DNA of 64,000 bases from Bacteroides bouchesdurhonensis (GCF_900155865.1 NZ_LT707006.1:2706577-2770576), one strand, 5' to 3'; shown: positions 46,276 through 55,844, counted from the stretch's first letter. Numbers and translations: made by a program. The notes: generated by a model from the letters alone, not told the origin.

Positions 46276-47989
46276 TTAATCTATTTTAAAAGGAGTACTT
46301 TTTTTACTTTTACCTCCTTCATTGAATGCTTCAATAGTAACGTAGTAAGGTGAATCGCGATCAAAAAAACCGAATTCAGCGTGATTGCCATATACCATTA
46401 CAGCATTATTAATCTGTTTGGGAGTGCTTCCCCAACGTATTACATATCCCGTAGTAGATTGCTGTGAATCCCAAGAAAAGACAATACGGCGGCGATCCTT
46501 TTGGCGTTTAGCTTGAAAGTTGGATACTTTTTCAGGTTTTTTATAATTTGCCTCTCCAAACAAACGCATGTCTGCTATAGAAAAACGTCCTACCTGAAAG
46601 TCTTTGGTATTTCTTACTCGTACGAAACGTCCTTGTACACTGTTTTTTAGTGTGATAAGTTCATAAATTTGATCTTTAGTGTTTTTAGAACGATCAGTTA
46701 GCATTTCCCATTGGTTGCCATCTGTAGAATATTCAACAATGTACTGATATACAGGTGTATTTACATCGTGGCGATAGGACTGAAAACCTTCATCGGCAAA
46801 ACATATCTGCAAAGCTGAAATTTTCATAATTTGTCCTAGATCCATTTGTAACCATTCATCTTTTTTACCGGTTGCAGCAGACCAGCTTGTTTTTATATTC
46901 TCGTCACTTGCTTTATCGGGCTCATAAGATGGATAAGAGGAAGAGGCCTTGGTAGGTTTGTTATATGAAAGTAGATTCATATTGGCGGATAAACTCTTTT
47001 TACTAAAATCAACTTTCTTATTGGGAAGAATGAACGGAAAGTCTGTATAGTCAGTGACACCGTGTGAATATCCATTGTTGTAAAAAGCAGGAAAAATACC
47101 AATTCGGCGTTCAAAGTGATCTTTAGCGGATATAATCATGGTTCCTACATACCAATCATTGCCATAACGATCTTTGAATGGATGACCATGTCCTGCACCA
47201 GTTATAAAACCTCCTGGTTTAATAGAAAAAGGAGCACCTTCTGCACATGTATAAGGACCTAACGGATTTTTGGAAATATAGACTCCTGTGCAATAAGTGG
47301 TGAATTCTGTTCCCGGAGCTGAATACTGCAAATAATAATAATCTCCATCTCGGGTAATACATGGAGCTTCGTTCCAGCCTTTTTTGTCTGTCATTTCATT
47401 CTTCTCGCCCGGCACTTCCCAACCTAAACGATTTGCATTGTGTGGAATTAGTTCGACTTCAGGAGTAATAGCCTTGAAACCATCTTCAGGGTCAATTTCA
47501 AAGCCTTTGATAGGAGCATTGTCCGAACATCCATAATAGAGGTATACTTCTCCCGTCATAGTCTTGGAAGAATGCCGGATCTCCGTAATCTTTAGATTTG
47601 GATTCGATCTCTTCCCATTGGTCATGTATTGGATCTGTGCTTTTAAAAATACGTTTTTCACCCATTCCAAGATAGTAGATGGCATCTTTGTAGACCAGAA
47701 CAGCCGGTGCCCATGCTTCTACCGTTTTTAGATTCTTGCTCGCTACATAATCCCAGTTCTTCAGATCGGATGAATACCAATAGCCGGAAGAATGTGATGC
47801 AAATAGAAAATAACGATCTTTGTATAATACAATCACTGGATCAGCTGCTTCACGTCGGGAAACTCCATCTATTTGAAATCGATAACTTAAATTAAGAGGA
47901 TTGGTAGTGATTCGACTATTCTGCATTTCTTGTGCCGATAAGTGATTACTTACAATTAAAATGGCTAAAAATATTATACTCTTTATCAT
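46276..47989 (-). pseudogene. Glycoside hydrolase family 43-like protein, broken by a frameshift
   Basis: Two overlapping minus-strand frames encode one protein. The N-terminal frame (47989 to 47498) has a signal peptide ending at SAQ, EAADPVIVLYKDRYFLFAS with the catalytic-base Asp and YGDPAFFQDYDG. The C-terminal frame (open to 46276) resumes with TGEVYLYYGCSDNAPIKG, EAPCITRDGDYYYLQYSA (acid Glu) and GAGHGHPFKD, then a discoidin/CBM32-like domain (about 230-385 of that frame) and a fibronectin-III-like end. An extra G in the GGG run at 47552-47554 accounts for the shift: removing one G joins DG to EVYLYYG perfectly. It would be a secreted arabinan/xylan-type hydrolase of about 570 residues. 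True mutation or assembly error cannot be told apart here. Confidence 0.82.
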
Positions 47990-48457
47990 ATTTGTATTTT
48001 ATGTGTTATATTCATAATTATTTGGATTCTCGGCAAAGTTACTTATCTCTGATAAATATTCTTTATATATTTATGACATTTATGTATTTTTGAAGGATAA
48101 AGGCATGAATAGATATAAAAATGTCTTGTAGTCGTACAATTGAAAGGTCATCAAAGGATTTAGTATTGCCACTTAGTTTACCCCTTATTATTTATTTCGT
48201 GACTGTATATACCTTGTGTTATCATTTTCCTATGCTATTTGATATGTAAATATAGCGGAGCACTCTCTTTTTGAATGTAGGGTGAGAGATTCTTCAATCT
48301 GAGCAGAATGACAGTTGCTATTATGTTATAAGTAAATAGTGAAGCTGTTTTCGTATAATTATTTACGTCCAAATTAGCACATGAAGACCTGTTTTCTTGT
48401 CTTTGATTTTATTGATTGGAATCTATTCTGTACCTTTACAGAAAATTTGAAATCATT
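47990..48457. other. Intergenic region between GH43 and helicase genes
   Basis: About 470 AT-rich bases. A minus-strand -7 TAACTTTG (complement at 48034-48041) probably serves the GH43 gene. A TACCTTTA at about 48431 may be the helicase -7. No gene longer than a few codons is convincing. Confidence 0.45.
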
Positions 48458-51094
48458 ATGGAAGATAATTCGGAACTGCAACTAGCTTGGCAGTTTATCG
48501 AAAACACAGGTACACATCTGTTTCTTACTGGGAAAGCAGGAACTGGAAAAACTACTTTTTTAAGAAGATTGAGAGAAAAGACCCCCAAACGTATGGTTGT
48601 ATTAGCACCAACGGGGATCGCTGCGATTAATGCAGGAGGGGTGACAATTCATTCATTCTTTCAGCTTTCTTTTGCACCATTCGTACCGGAAACAACGTTT
48701 AATTCAGCTCAAATGCATTATCGTTTCAGTAAGGAGAAACGGAATATTATCCGAAGCATGGATTTACTCGTTATCGACGAGATTAGTATGGTACGTGCAG
48801 ATTTATTGGATGCAGTAGATGCCGCATTAAGGCGTTATCGCGATAGAGAAAAGCCTTTTGGGGGCGTACAACTTTTGATGATAGGTGATCTACAGCAGCT
48901 AGCTCCTGTGGTGAAAGATAATGAGTGGGAATTGCTAAAAAAGCACTATGAGACTCCTTATTTTTTTGCGAGTCGTGCTTTGAGAGAGACAACTTATATG
49001 ACGATTGAACTGAAAAAGGTATATAGGCAAACTGATTCCTTTTTTCTTTCTCTTCTGAATAGAATTCGTGAAAACAAAGCAGACGATGAAGTGCTGAACG
49101 AATTGAACCGCCGTTATCAACCCCATTTTCAACCCCGGAAAGAGGAAGGATATATTCGACTGACAACTCATAATTATCAGGCACAACAAGTGAACGACCG
49201 TGAACTGGCTTCACTTCCGGGACGTGCATATAGTTTTCGAGCTGAAATAGAGAATAATTTTCCCGAATATTCTTATCCTACGGACGAGATATTGACTATC
49301 AAGGATGGGGCGCAGATTATGTTCCTAAAAAATGATGCCTCTTTTGAAAAACGATATTATAATGGTATGCTTGGTGAAGTGGTAAAAGTCAATGACAAGG
49401 GAATACGAGTGCGTAGTAAAGAGAGTGACAACGAGTTTGATCTTTTACAGGAGGAATGGGCAAATTGCAAGTATGTGCTGGATGAGAATACGAAAGAGAT
49501 TACAGAAGTGATTGAAGGAGTTTTCCGTCAATATCCTATCCGTTTGGCATGGGCAATCACAATTCATAAAAGTCAGGGCTTGACGTTTGAACGGGCTATA
49601 ATCGATGCACGTAATTCGTTTGCGCATGGGCAGACGTATGTGGCTTTGAGCCGTTGTAAAACTCTGGAAGGTATGGTTTTGGAATCTCCGATCCGAAGAG
49701 ATGCGATTATCAGTGATAGTGTTGTCGATAATTTTACAAGAGAGGTGAAACAGAATGTACCGGGAACGGCACAGTTGCATGATATGCAGAAAGCTTATTT
49801 TTACGATCTGGTAAGTGATTTGTTTAATTTCTATTCGTTAGAGCAGGCTTATAATCGCTTGCTTCGTTTGATAGATGAAGACTTGTATAAACTCTTTCCG
49901 AAGCAGTTGGCGGAGTACAAGGCGTTAGTTCCGCATATTAAGGAAAGGATTATGGACGTATCTCTCCGTTTTCGGAATCAATATACCCGTTTGATTCAAG
50001 AAAAAGATGATTACGCCACAGATGAGGAGTTACAACAACGCCTACGCTCCGGTGCTGTGTACTTTAAGAAAGAGATAGAGCCCGTTCTTGATTTATTTGA
50101 AAAGACAAATATGCCTCTTGATAATAAAGAATTGCGTAAGCAGTTGAACGAACGTTTGCAAGCGTTGGAAGATGCTTTATGGATCAAATTACCTTTGTTG
50201 GAGTATCTGTTTGAAAAACCATTTACAGTGACAGGCTATTTAAAACAAAAAGCGATAGTTATGTTAGATATAGAAGGAGATTCGTCCTCTTCCGGTTCTT
50301 CTTATGGTTCTTCTTTCAGAGCAGCGAAAGCTCCGAAGGAAAAGAGGGAAAGAAAAGAACGTATCCGCAACAATGCTGGAAAGGTTAAAGTGGACGTACC
50401 TACGGATATTTTGCATCCGGAGTTATATCGTTCTCTCGCGGAATGGAGAACGGCAAAAACGCGGGAGGTAAATTTACCAGCGTATATTATCATGCAACAA
50501 AAGGCATTGATGGGGATTGTCAATTTGTTGCCGGACACTCCGCAAGCGTTGGAAGCCGTACCATATTTCGGTGCGAAAGGTGTAGAAAAGTATGGGCTCG
50601 AGATTCTGGGTATTGTACGTAACTATATGAAGGAGCATCAACTGAAACGACCGGAAATCAAGTTTGTGACTGTAGACAATGAGACTAAGACCAATGAACA
50701 AGGAACTACTGGATCAGTGATGGCTGTGAAAAGTACAGAAGTTACGAGGGGAGAAAAAGGAGAGGGAAGAGCTGCCAAGAAGGATAAAGAAAAGGATGAA
50801 ATGAAAGACACCAAGGAAATCAGTTACGAAATGTTCTGTCAAGGATTAAGTCTTGAGGAAATCGCTCAAATACGTGAATTGGTTCCGGGAACGATTGCCA
50901 ACCATTTGGAATATTATGTCCGTTTAGGTAAAATCAAGGTGGAAGAGATTGTGGCAGAGGATCACATTCAGAAAATCCGTCATTATTTGGAGGCACATGG
51001 GTTCAATGGACTGGTGGCAATCAAGGCTGCTATGGGGGATGATGTTTCTTATTCGGATATTAAGTTTGTGTTGGCTGTTACTTCTTCTGATTAA
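48458..51094 (+). CDS. Pif1-like superfamily 1B helicase with HRDC and helix-turn-helix tail
   Basis: An 878-residue helicase. Motifs: FLTGKAGTGKTTFLRRL (Walker A 25-32), LAPTGIAAINAGG, LLVIDEISMVRADLLD (about 107), MIGDLQQLAPV, KKVYRQTD, and the C-terminal WAITIHKSQGLTFERAIID and YVALSRCKTLEGM, which define the Pif1/RecD-like group (5'-3' polarity). Residues about 655-735 are an HRDC domain (HPELYRSLAEWRTAKTREV), followed by a charged linker and a helix-turn-helix_40-type tail (about 790-878). It likely acts on G-quadruplex or replication-stalled DNA. The ATG at 48458 (MEDNSE) is preferred to the in-frame TTG at 48416, which lies upstream of a TACCTTTA box. Confidence 0.92.
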   Translation: MEDNSELQLAWQFIENTGTHLFLTGKAGTGKTTFLRRLREKTPKRMVVLAPTGIAAINAGGVTIHSFFQLSFAPFVPETTFNSAQMHYRFSKEKRNIIRSMDLLVIDEISMVRADLLDAVDAALRRYRDREKPFGGVQLLMIGDLQQLAPVVKDNEWELLKKHYETPYFFASRALRETTYMTIELKKVYRQTDSFFLSLLNRIRENKADDEVLNELNRRYQPHFQPRKEEGYIRLTTHNYQAQQVNDRELASLPGRAYSFRAEIENNFPEYSYPTDEILTIKDGAQIMFLKNDASFEKRYYNGMLGEVVKVNDKGIRVRSKESDNEFDLLQEEWANCKYVLDENTKEITEVIEGVFRQYPIRLAWAITIHKSQGLTFERAIIDARNSFAHGQTYVALSRCKTLEGMVLESPIRRDAIISDSVVDNFTREVKQNVPGTAQLHDMQKAYFYDLVSDLFNFYSLEQAYNRLLRLIDEDLYKLFPKQLAEYKALVPHIKERIMDVSLRFRNQYTRLIQEKDDYATDEELQQRLRSGAVYFKKEIEPVLDLFEKTNMPLDNKELRKQLNERLQALEDALWIKLPLLEYLFEKPFTVTGYLKQKAIVMLDIEGDSSSSGSSYGSSFRAAKAPKEKRERKERIRNNAGKVKVDVPTDILHPELYRSLAEWRTAKTREVNLPAYIIMQQKALMGIVNLLPDTPQALEAVPYFGAKGVEKYGLEILGIVRNYMKEHQLKRPEIKFVTVDNETKTNEQGTTGSVMAVKSTEVTRGEKGEGRAAKKDKEKDEMKDTKEISYEMFCQGLSLEEIAQIRELVPGTIANHLEYYVRLGKIKVEEIVAEDHIQKIRHYLEAHGFNGLVAIKAAMGDDVSYSDIKFVLAVTSSD

Positions 51095-51391
51095 ATAAAG
51101 TTGATAAGGATTTGGCATGATAGTTTGTAAACGATGATGAAGTTTAATACTTAGAGGAGGTTTATAATATAGTCGTTTCACAAACTACCATACATTGTAT
51201 AAGATAAGCTGTCATAGATAACAGAAGAAAACCAAGTATTGGGGCTATGTGTGTCAAATTAGAACTTATTAAAGACTCCAAGTGCAACCTGCACAAAAGA
51301 AGAGTAGAACGATCCGGCTACTTTTCATTATTTACCCCTTTCTTAGGGTATATGATACTGATGTTATATATACTTATTCAATGAGCAAATG

Positions 51392-52375
51392 CTACCATTC
51401 CCTAAGAATCTGTTTTAATTTTCGCGGTTGATAGTTAAGTAGTTTTTGAGCCTTTTCAATACTCATTCCGCTATTACGAGGACGTGGAGTGGACTCATTC
51501 ATTTCTTTCGTTGTGACGGGATGAATAAGGTTATTATTCAGATTCATAGCTTCAGCTACTTGAAAGGCAATATCTGAAATTGCCAGATATTCGTCACCAC
51601 AGATATGAAATATACCATTGTGAGTGCTTTCCATCAGCTTTTGAATTCCTACAGAAACATCTCCAACATAGGTTGGTGTCCGCCACTGATCGGATACCAC
51701 ACGAATTTCTTGTCCGGCTTTCAAACGATTCATTACTAGCTGAACGATATTACCATGTTGCCCAGGTAGTGTTTTTCCATACACGATCTCTACTCGGACG
51801 ATGGCATAGTCCTGACATATCTCGCTTACTCTTTCTTCGCCTTTCCATTTGGTATATCCGTAATAATTTACAGGAGCCGGTGTGTCGTCTTCAGTATATA
51901 AATATTGGGGAGATAGGGATTCAGCTTGGTTTTCATAAGGATTAGTATCCTTTTTTGTTTTGAAATGCTTAGGTGTTTCGTATGTTTCTCCATCAAAAAC
52001 AAAATCTGTTGAAAGATGGATGAAACGGCATTTATGATTTCTGCAAAGCTGTGCTAATTGTGCCACTGCTGTAACATTCATAAGAAAAGCTTCTTCATGA
52101 TGAATTTCGCAATAGTCGGGAACAGATAATGCGGAGCAGTTGATGACTAGATCAGGGGATACTTCTTTAAAAAGATTACCTACAATTTCTTTGTTACGTA
52201 TATCTATTACTTTGAAATGGTAATTTCGGGATGATTCATAATTTCCCTTATTATTGGCACAAATATCTGGGTGCAGGGAACATCCTGTAATTTTATATCT
52301 TGTCTGCTTCGATAAATCATTGAGTATCTGCCGTCCGGTGAACCCATTAGCACCGATGATTAATATATTCTTCAT
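51392..52375 (-). CDS. RmlD-like NAD(P)-dependent sugar-nucleotide reductase/epimerase
   Basis: A 327-residue extended SDR protein similar to dTDP-4-dehydrorhamnose reductase. N-terminal IIGANGFTGRQIL binds NAD(P); catalytic YxxxK is in NYYGYTKWKGEE; FIHLSTDFVFDGE and RVVSDQWRTPTYVGDV are characteristic RmlD segments. It may reduce a dehydro-sugar nucleotide, but no other rhamnose genes are near, so the exact substrate is open. Its -7 box TATCTTTG (complement at 52393-52400) lies 18 bases upstream, and an ISL3-family element is inserted directly behind it, separating the original -33. Confidence 0.88.
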   Translation of the reverse strand: MKNILIIGANGFTGRQILNDLSKQTRYKITGCSLHPDICANNKGNYESSRNYHFKVIDIRNKEIVGNLFKEVSPDLVINCSALSVPDYCEIHHEEAFLMNVTAVAQLAQLCRNHKCRFIHLSTDFVFDGETYETPKHFKTKKDTNPYENQAESLSPQYLYTEDDTPAPVNYYGYTKWKGEERVSEICQDYAIVRVEIVYGKTLPGQHGNIVQLVMNRLKAGQEIRVVSDQWRTPTYVGDVSVGIQKLMESTHNGIFHICGDEYLAISDIAFQVAEAMNLNNNLIHPVTTKEMNESTPRPRNSGMSIEKAQKLLNYQPRKLKQILREW

Positions 52376-52475
52376 GGCTACTTCTTTTAGGGCAAAGATA
52401 GTGATTTGGGATCAACGTAAAAATCTGAGGGGTTAAAATTCTAAATTGTTATCTTTGCCTCCAAATTAATTGATT

Positions 52476-52817
52476 ATGGAATTAAACGGTTATCGCCTTC
52501 TTCTTCCTGAAGGCACTTTGGATTACTTTGACCTTGTTGATGTGAAGGAAAGCGTGAATGAAGTTGTTATTTACCTTGAAGAGAAGAATATTGTTCCCCA
52601 GAAGTATTCCGATCAGGATACAGAAAGCAAAGGTTTCTATGATCCTGTTGTCGTTCAAGACTTCCCCCTTCGTGGCAAGAAGGTCTTCCTTAACATTCGT
52701 CGCCGTCGCTGGATATTAAAAAAGAGTAATGAGTATATCTGCCGTAACTGGCGTATGGTAGCCGAAGGCACTCGTTTGACGCAAGATTTTGCGTCTTTTT
52801 TAAAAGAACTATATTGA
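52476..52817 (+). CDS. ISL3-family transposase, N-terminal frame (ORF A), copy B
   Basis: A 113-residue N-terminal transposase frame (ATG at 52476; the frame opens two codons earlier with a TTG). It has the shared VVQDFPLRGKKVFLNIRRRRW segment and ends in RLTQDFASFLKELY. The stop at 52815-52817 lies 14 bases inside the frame of ORF B, over the same TTTTTTAAAAGAA sequence (52796-52808) as in copy A. Confidence 0.87.
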   Translation: MELNGYRLLLPEGTLDYFDLVDVKESVNEVVIYLEEKNIVPQKYSDQDTESKGFYDPVVVQDFPLRGKKVFLNIRRRRWILKKSNEYICRNWRMVAEGTRLTQDFASFLKELY

Positions 52818-53796
52818 TAACTATCCGATCAGTTGCAAGCTATTAGGGATTTTATATGGAGTTGACGGAGAATTATTGGAGCGTCAATACCGTAACCATC
52901 TAAGCGATTACCTTAATTGGGATCAACTAGTCCATGCAGAGGATTGGTTGTTGTTCGAAAAGAATATCGGTGCTTATATCTGCATTGACGAGGTGGCTCT
53001 CTCGCGTGGAGAACTCTATACTGTACTGATCAATAAAGAAGCTCACGGTGGTAAAGGTAGTATTATCGCTATCATTAAGGGTACGGATGTCTGTACAGTC
53101 ACCTCTGTTTTGCTTAAGTTATCCCGTCGTCGCCGTTACCAGGTGCGTGAGATAACCTTGGATATGGCTCCTAATATGGAACAGATTGCCCGGACTTGCT
53201 TTCCTGCGGCCAAGCGTGTTACCGATCGTTTTCATGTACAGAAATTAGCTTATGAAGCCGTTCAGGAGATGCGTGTGAAAGCTCGCTGGGAGGCTTTGGA
53301 TGAAGAATCCACTCAGATTGCTTATGCAAAGGCCTGCGGAAAGATGTATCATGCCCCTGTTTTCGCTAATGGAGATACAAGGAAGCAATTGCTGGCAAGA
53401 AGTATTTATCTGCTTTACAAGAAGGAGTCATTATGGACCCAGTCTCAAAGAATACGAGCTGAAATTCTCTTCAAGGAATATCCCGATATAAAGAAAGGAT
53501 ATTATCTGGCTATGCGGTTAGGTTTAATCTATCATCAGTGTAAGTTTAAGGATATTGCTTTGACAAGGCTTGCAAGGTGGTATGATGAAGTGGATAAGTC
53601 AGGTTTCCTCACATTTGGAAGGGTGGCACGTTCTATACAAACACACTATCTGAATATTATCAACTTCTTTGAAAGGAGAGCAACCAATGCTGCAGCAGAG
53701 TCGTTCAATGCTAAGATCAAAGCATTCAGAGCACAGTTTAGAGGAGTTAGGGATAAGGCTTTCTTTTTATACAGACTAACTAGGTTATATGCATAA
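52804..53796 (+). CDS. ISL3-family transposase, catalytic frame (ORF B), copy B
   Basis: About 330 residues in the +1 frame relative to ORF A, open from 52804 just after an in-frame TAA (52801-52803). Conserved sequence upstream of the first usable start (GVDGELLERQYRNHLSDY) implies a fusion product. DDE residues: Asp in CIDEVALSRGELYTV, Asp in RVTDRFHVQKL, Glu in NAAAESFNAKIKAFRAQFRG. Intact to within 35 bases of the right end. Confidence 0.88.
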   Translation, partial: KNYIDNYPISCKLLGILYGVDGELLERQYRNHLSDYLNWDQLVHAEDWLLFEKNIGAYICIDEVALSRGELYTVLINKEAHGGKGSIIAIIKGTDVCTVTSVLLKLSRRRRYQVREITLDMAPNMEQIARTCFPAAKRVTDRFHVQKLAYEAVQEMRVKARWEALDEESTQIAYAKACGKMYHAPVFANGDTRKQLLARSIYLLYKKESLWTQSQRIRAEILFKEYPDIKKGYYLAMRLGLIYHQCKFKDIALTRLARWYDEVDKSGFLTFGRVARSIQTHYLNIINFFERRATNAAAESFNAKIKAFRAQFRGVRDKAFFLYRLTRLYA

Positions 53797-53861
53797 AATG
53801 AAAATCCCTCAGGTTTTTACGTTGATCCGTGATTTGAATGTTTCTACAAACGTATGGACAT

Positions 53862-53922
53862 AAAAAAAGGAGCAACGCCTTGCTCCAACCTTTGTTAACC
53901 TTAAATCTAATACTATGAAAAA
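53862..53922 (-). ncRNA. Predicted short RNA (about 60 nt) with its own promoter and terminator
   Basis: On the minus strand a perfect Bacteroides promoter is visible: -33 TTTG (complement 53957-53960), 19-base spacer, -7 TACATTTG (complement 53930-53937). Transcription should start near 53922. An intrinsic terminator, GGAGCAA-GGCG-TTGCTCC followed by seven T (53886 down to 53862), ends it after about 60 bases. No start codon and frame of use lies between. It could be a small RNA or an attenuated leader of the RmlD-like gene, which lay about 55 bases further on before the IS inserted. An open frame of 23 codons on the plus strand (53916-53987) is its antisense and is not called. Confidence 0.6.
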
Positions 53923-54144
53923 CACATTGCAAATGTACGGACTTTTGAGGTATTTGCAAATAATCCAAGAAAAAAAGTATGTTTGATAACATAGATTAAG
54001 AATTTGATTGGTCAATTCAATTTTTATTAAGATATTTTGCCTTGAATGTAATTCATTATACATGGAAGTGAGATCTGTAAAATAGGTATTTCTATCAGTA
54101 AAATATGTACAGCATATGTTATTGAAGTCGAGTAATTTTGTTTT

Positions 54145-54422
54145 GGCTTGGGAGAATCAATTAGTGCTAATTTTACAGGAGAGGCATGGCTTCAGCCTTT
54201 ATCTTCAGGTGCAGAATATGATTGTAGTCTTTATAATGTTACTTTTGCACCTGGTACACGAAATAATTGGCATAGTCATGCAGTTGGTCAGATTCTGCTT
54301 TGTGCCGAAGGGGTAGTATTACTCTAAAGGTTGGTGAGAACAGTGCAGAATGGGGAGATCCTTTGACAGGTGAAGAGTATAATGTGGCTGTGAAATTGTC
54401 TTTCAAACATCCGGTATTCTAG
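54145..54422 (+). pseudogene. Cupin-domain protein remnant with internal deletion
   Basis: The frame from 54145 reads GLGESISANFTGEAWLQPLS and on to FAPGTRNNWHSHAVGQILLC, a typical cupin with the metal-binding HSH pair, then hits a stop at 54336 region. In a different frame from 54315 the C-terminal tail of the same family appears (LKVGENSAEWGDPLTGEEYN) and ends at 54420-54422. The second cupin strand set, about 50 residues, is missing between them. No proper start is seen. This looks like a decayed small quercetinase-like or carboxymuconolactone-decarboxylase-linked cupin gene. Confidence 0.7.
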
Positions 54423-54595
54423 CCGGAACCATGATATTAGTAAATAATGCTGCTCATATAAGTTGATTCTTTTACAAGAATCAGTCAATCTTATGTTTTT
54501 TATGGTTAGTTATGCCGTTTTCAAAGAGGAATACATCATTATTTACCGGAGTTTTGCTATATTTGCTCGGAAAAAGAATCAAAGGACTTATTTGT

Positions 54596-55618
54596 ATGAA
54601 GGCATTATTTATTGGTGGAACAGGTACAATCAGTACTGATGTTGTAGCATTGGCACAGCAAAGAGGCTGGGAGATAACTTTACTTAACCGAGGATCAAAA
54701 AAAGTACCGGAAGGGGCAAGAAGTGTTGTTGCGGATATCCATGACGAGTTGGCTGTAGCAAAAGCTATTGAGGATGAAAATTACGATGTGGTAGCACAAT
54801 TTATCGGTTATACGGCTGAGGATGTAGAACGTGATATTCGTTTGTTCCGGAATAAAACTAAGCAATATATTTTTATAAGTAGTGCCTCTGCCTATCAGAA
54901 GCCATTGGCTGATTATCATATTACAGAAAGTACTCCTCTAATGAATCCCTATTGGCAGTATTCGAGGGATAAGATTGCAGCAGAAGAAGTGCTATTATCT
55001 GCTTATCGGAAGAACGGTTTTCCTATAACTATAGTTCGTCCCAGCCATACGTATAATGGTGAAAAACCTCTTGTATGTATGCATGGTAATAAAGGGAACT
55101 GGCAGATTGTCAAGCGTATCCTTGAGGGAAAAACGGTGATTATTCCCGGAGACGGTACTTCGCTTTGGACATTAACTCATTCAAAAGACTTTGCTAAAGG
55201 ATACGTAGGGTTGATGGGAAATCCTCATGCTATTGGAAATGCATTTCATATCACAAGTGATGAAAGTATGACCTGGAACCAGATTTATGAGACAATTGCT
55301 GATGCTTTAGGTAAACCTTTGAATGCTATGCATGTAGCCTCTGATTTTCTAGCAAGACATGGTGAGATGTATGACTTTACAGGTGAATTGTTGGGTGATA
55401 AAGTGAATACAGTGAAGTTCGATAATTCGAAGATCAAACGATTTGTTCCGGATTTTATCTGCACTATTTCGATGGCAGAAGGTCTGCGTCAATCGGTAGA
55501 ATATATGCTTGCACATCCTGAAACTCAGACACCTGATCCGGAATTTGATTCCTGGTGTGATCGGATTATTGATGCACAACGTATAGCAGATGAGGCGTTT
55601 GAGACTTCTATAAAGTAG
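54596..55618 (+). CDS. NAD-dependent epimerase/reductase-like SDR protein
   Basis: A 340-residue extended SDR. N-terminal MKALFIGGTGTISTDVV binds NAD(P), ITLLNRGSKKVPEGA follows strand 2, and YSRDKIAAEEVL supplies the YxxxK pair. SFTHSKDFAKGY-type and FHITSDESMTWNQIYETIADALG segments match plant CSP41/isoflavone-reductase-like SDRs. Substrate unknown. The ATG at 54596 was chosen because a -7 box TATATTTG (54558-54565) lies between it and the frame's first ATG at 54512. It sits right after the cupin remnant. Confidence 0.87.
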   Translation: MKALFIGGTGTISTDVVALAQQRGWEITLLNRGSKKVPEGARSVVADIHDELAVAKAIEDENYDVVAQFIGYTAEDVERDIRLFRNKTKQYIFISSASAYQKPLADYHITESTPLMNPYWQYSRDKIAAEEVLLSAYRKNGFPITIVRPSHTYNGEKPLVCMHGNKGNWQIVKRILEGKTVIIPGDGTSLWTLTHSKDFAKGYVGLMGNPHAIGNAFHITSDESMTWNQIYETIADALGKPLNAMHVASDFLARHGEMYDFTGELLGDKVNTVKFDNSKIKRFVPDFICTISMAEGLRQSVEYMLAHPETQTPDPEFDSWCDRIIDAQRIADEAFETSIK

Positions 55619-55625
55619 TCCTCTG

Positions 55626-55745
55626 ATGCCACGTAATGAAATTAAAACTAGAGCTTTATTTAAAGACTCCGATGGTAAATTTACCGGAAAATTACCCAAG
55701 CCGGTTTTAATGAAATGTTATGATACTAAAGCAGTCTACCATTGA
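55626..55745 (+). CDS. Possible 39-residue small protein
   Basis: An ATG-initiated frame 7 bases after the SDR gene (starts MPRNEIKTRALFKD, ends CYDTKAVYH). Composition is protein-like and rich in Lys, but no family is recognised. It could be a real small gene at the end of the SDR transcript or the remnant of a longer gene. The stop overlaps a short ACCATTG/CAATGGT hairpin (55739-55753). Confidence 0.25.
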   Translation: MPRNEIKTRALFKDSDGKFTGKLPKPVLMKCYDTKAVYH

Positions 55746-55764
55746 CCAATGGTCTAAGTTCTAG

Positions 55765-55827
55765 TATATAAAAATGAGATTGAATTCTAAGTCCTCTCCA
55801 AGTAGAATTCAATCTCATTTTTATATA
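55765..55827. terminator. Bidirectional terminator with 25-bp perfect stem
   Basis: The 25 bases at 55765-55789 (starting TATATAAAAATGAGATTG) are exactly complementary to 55803-55827, with a 13-base loop. A-rich on the left arm and T-rich on the right arm, it can end transcripts from both sides between two convergent genes. Confidence 0.85.
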
Positions 55828-55844
55828 AATCCGGAAAGTTATAA

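Larger units (their letters stand above)
52409..53828 (+). mobile_element. Complete ISL3-family insertion sequence, copy B (1420 bp)
   Basis: Ends GGATCAACGTAAAAA and its complement with imperfect extension (about 24 of 30 matching). The 8-bp direct repeat GTGATTTG lies on both sides (52401-52408 and 53829-53836), as in ISL3. A -7 box TATCTTTG at 52450-52457 precedes ORF A. Gene layout mirrors copy A at 7685, but ends and protein sequences differ clearly, so the two are separate members of the family. It is inserted in the promoter of the RmlD-like gene. Confidence 0.93.

Noticed and set aside
53916..53987. 23-codon frame on the plus strand
   Set aside because: It is exactly antisense to the promoter and start of the predicted short RNA, which better explains the conserved-looking signals; no plus-strand promoter was seen.
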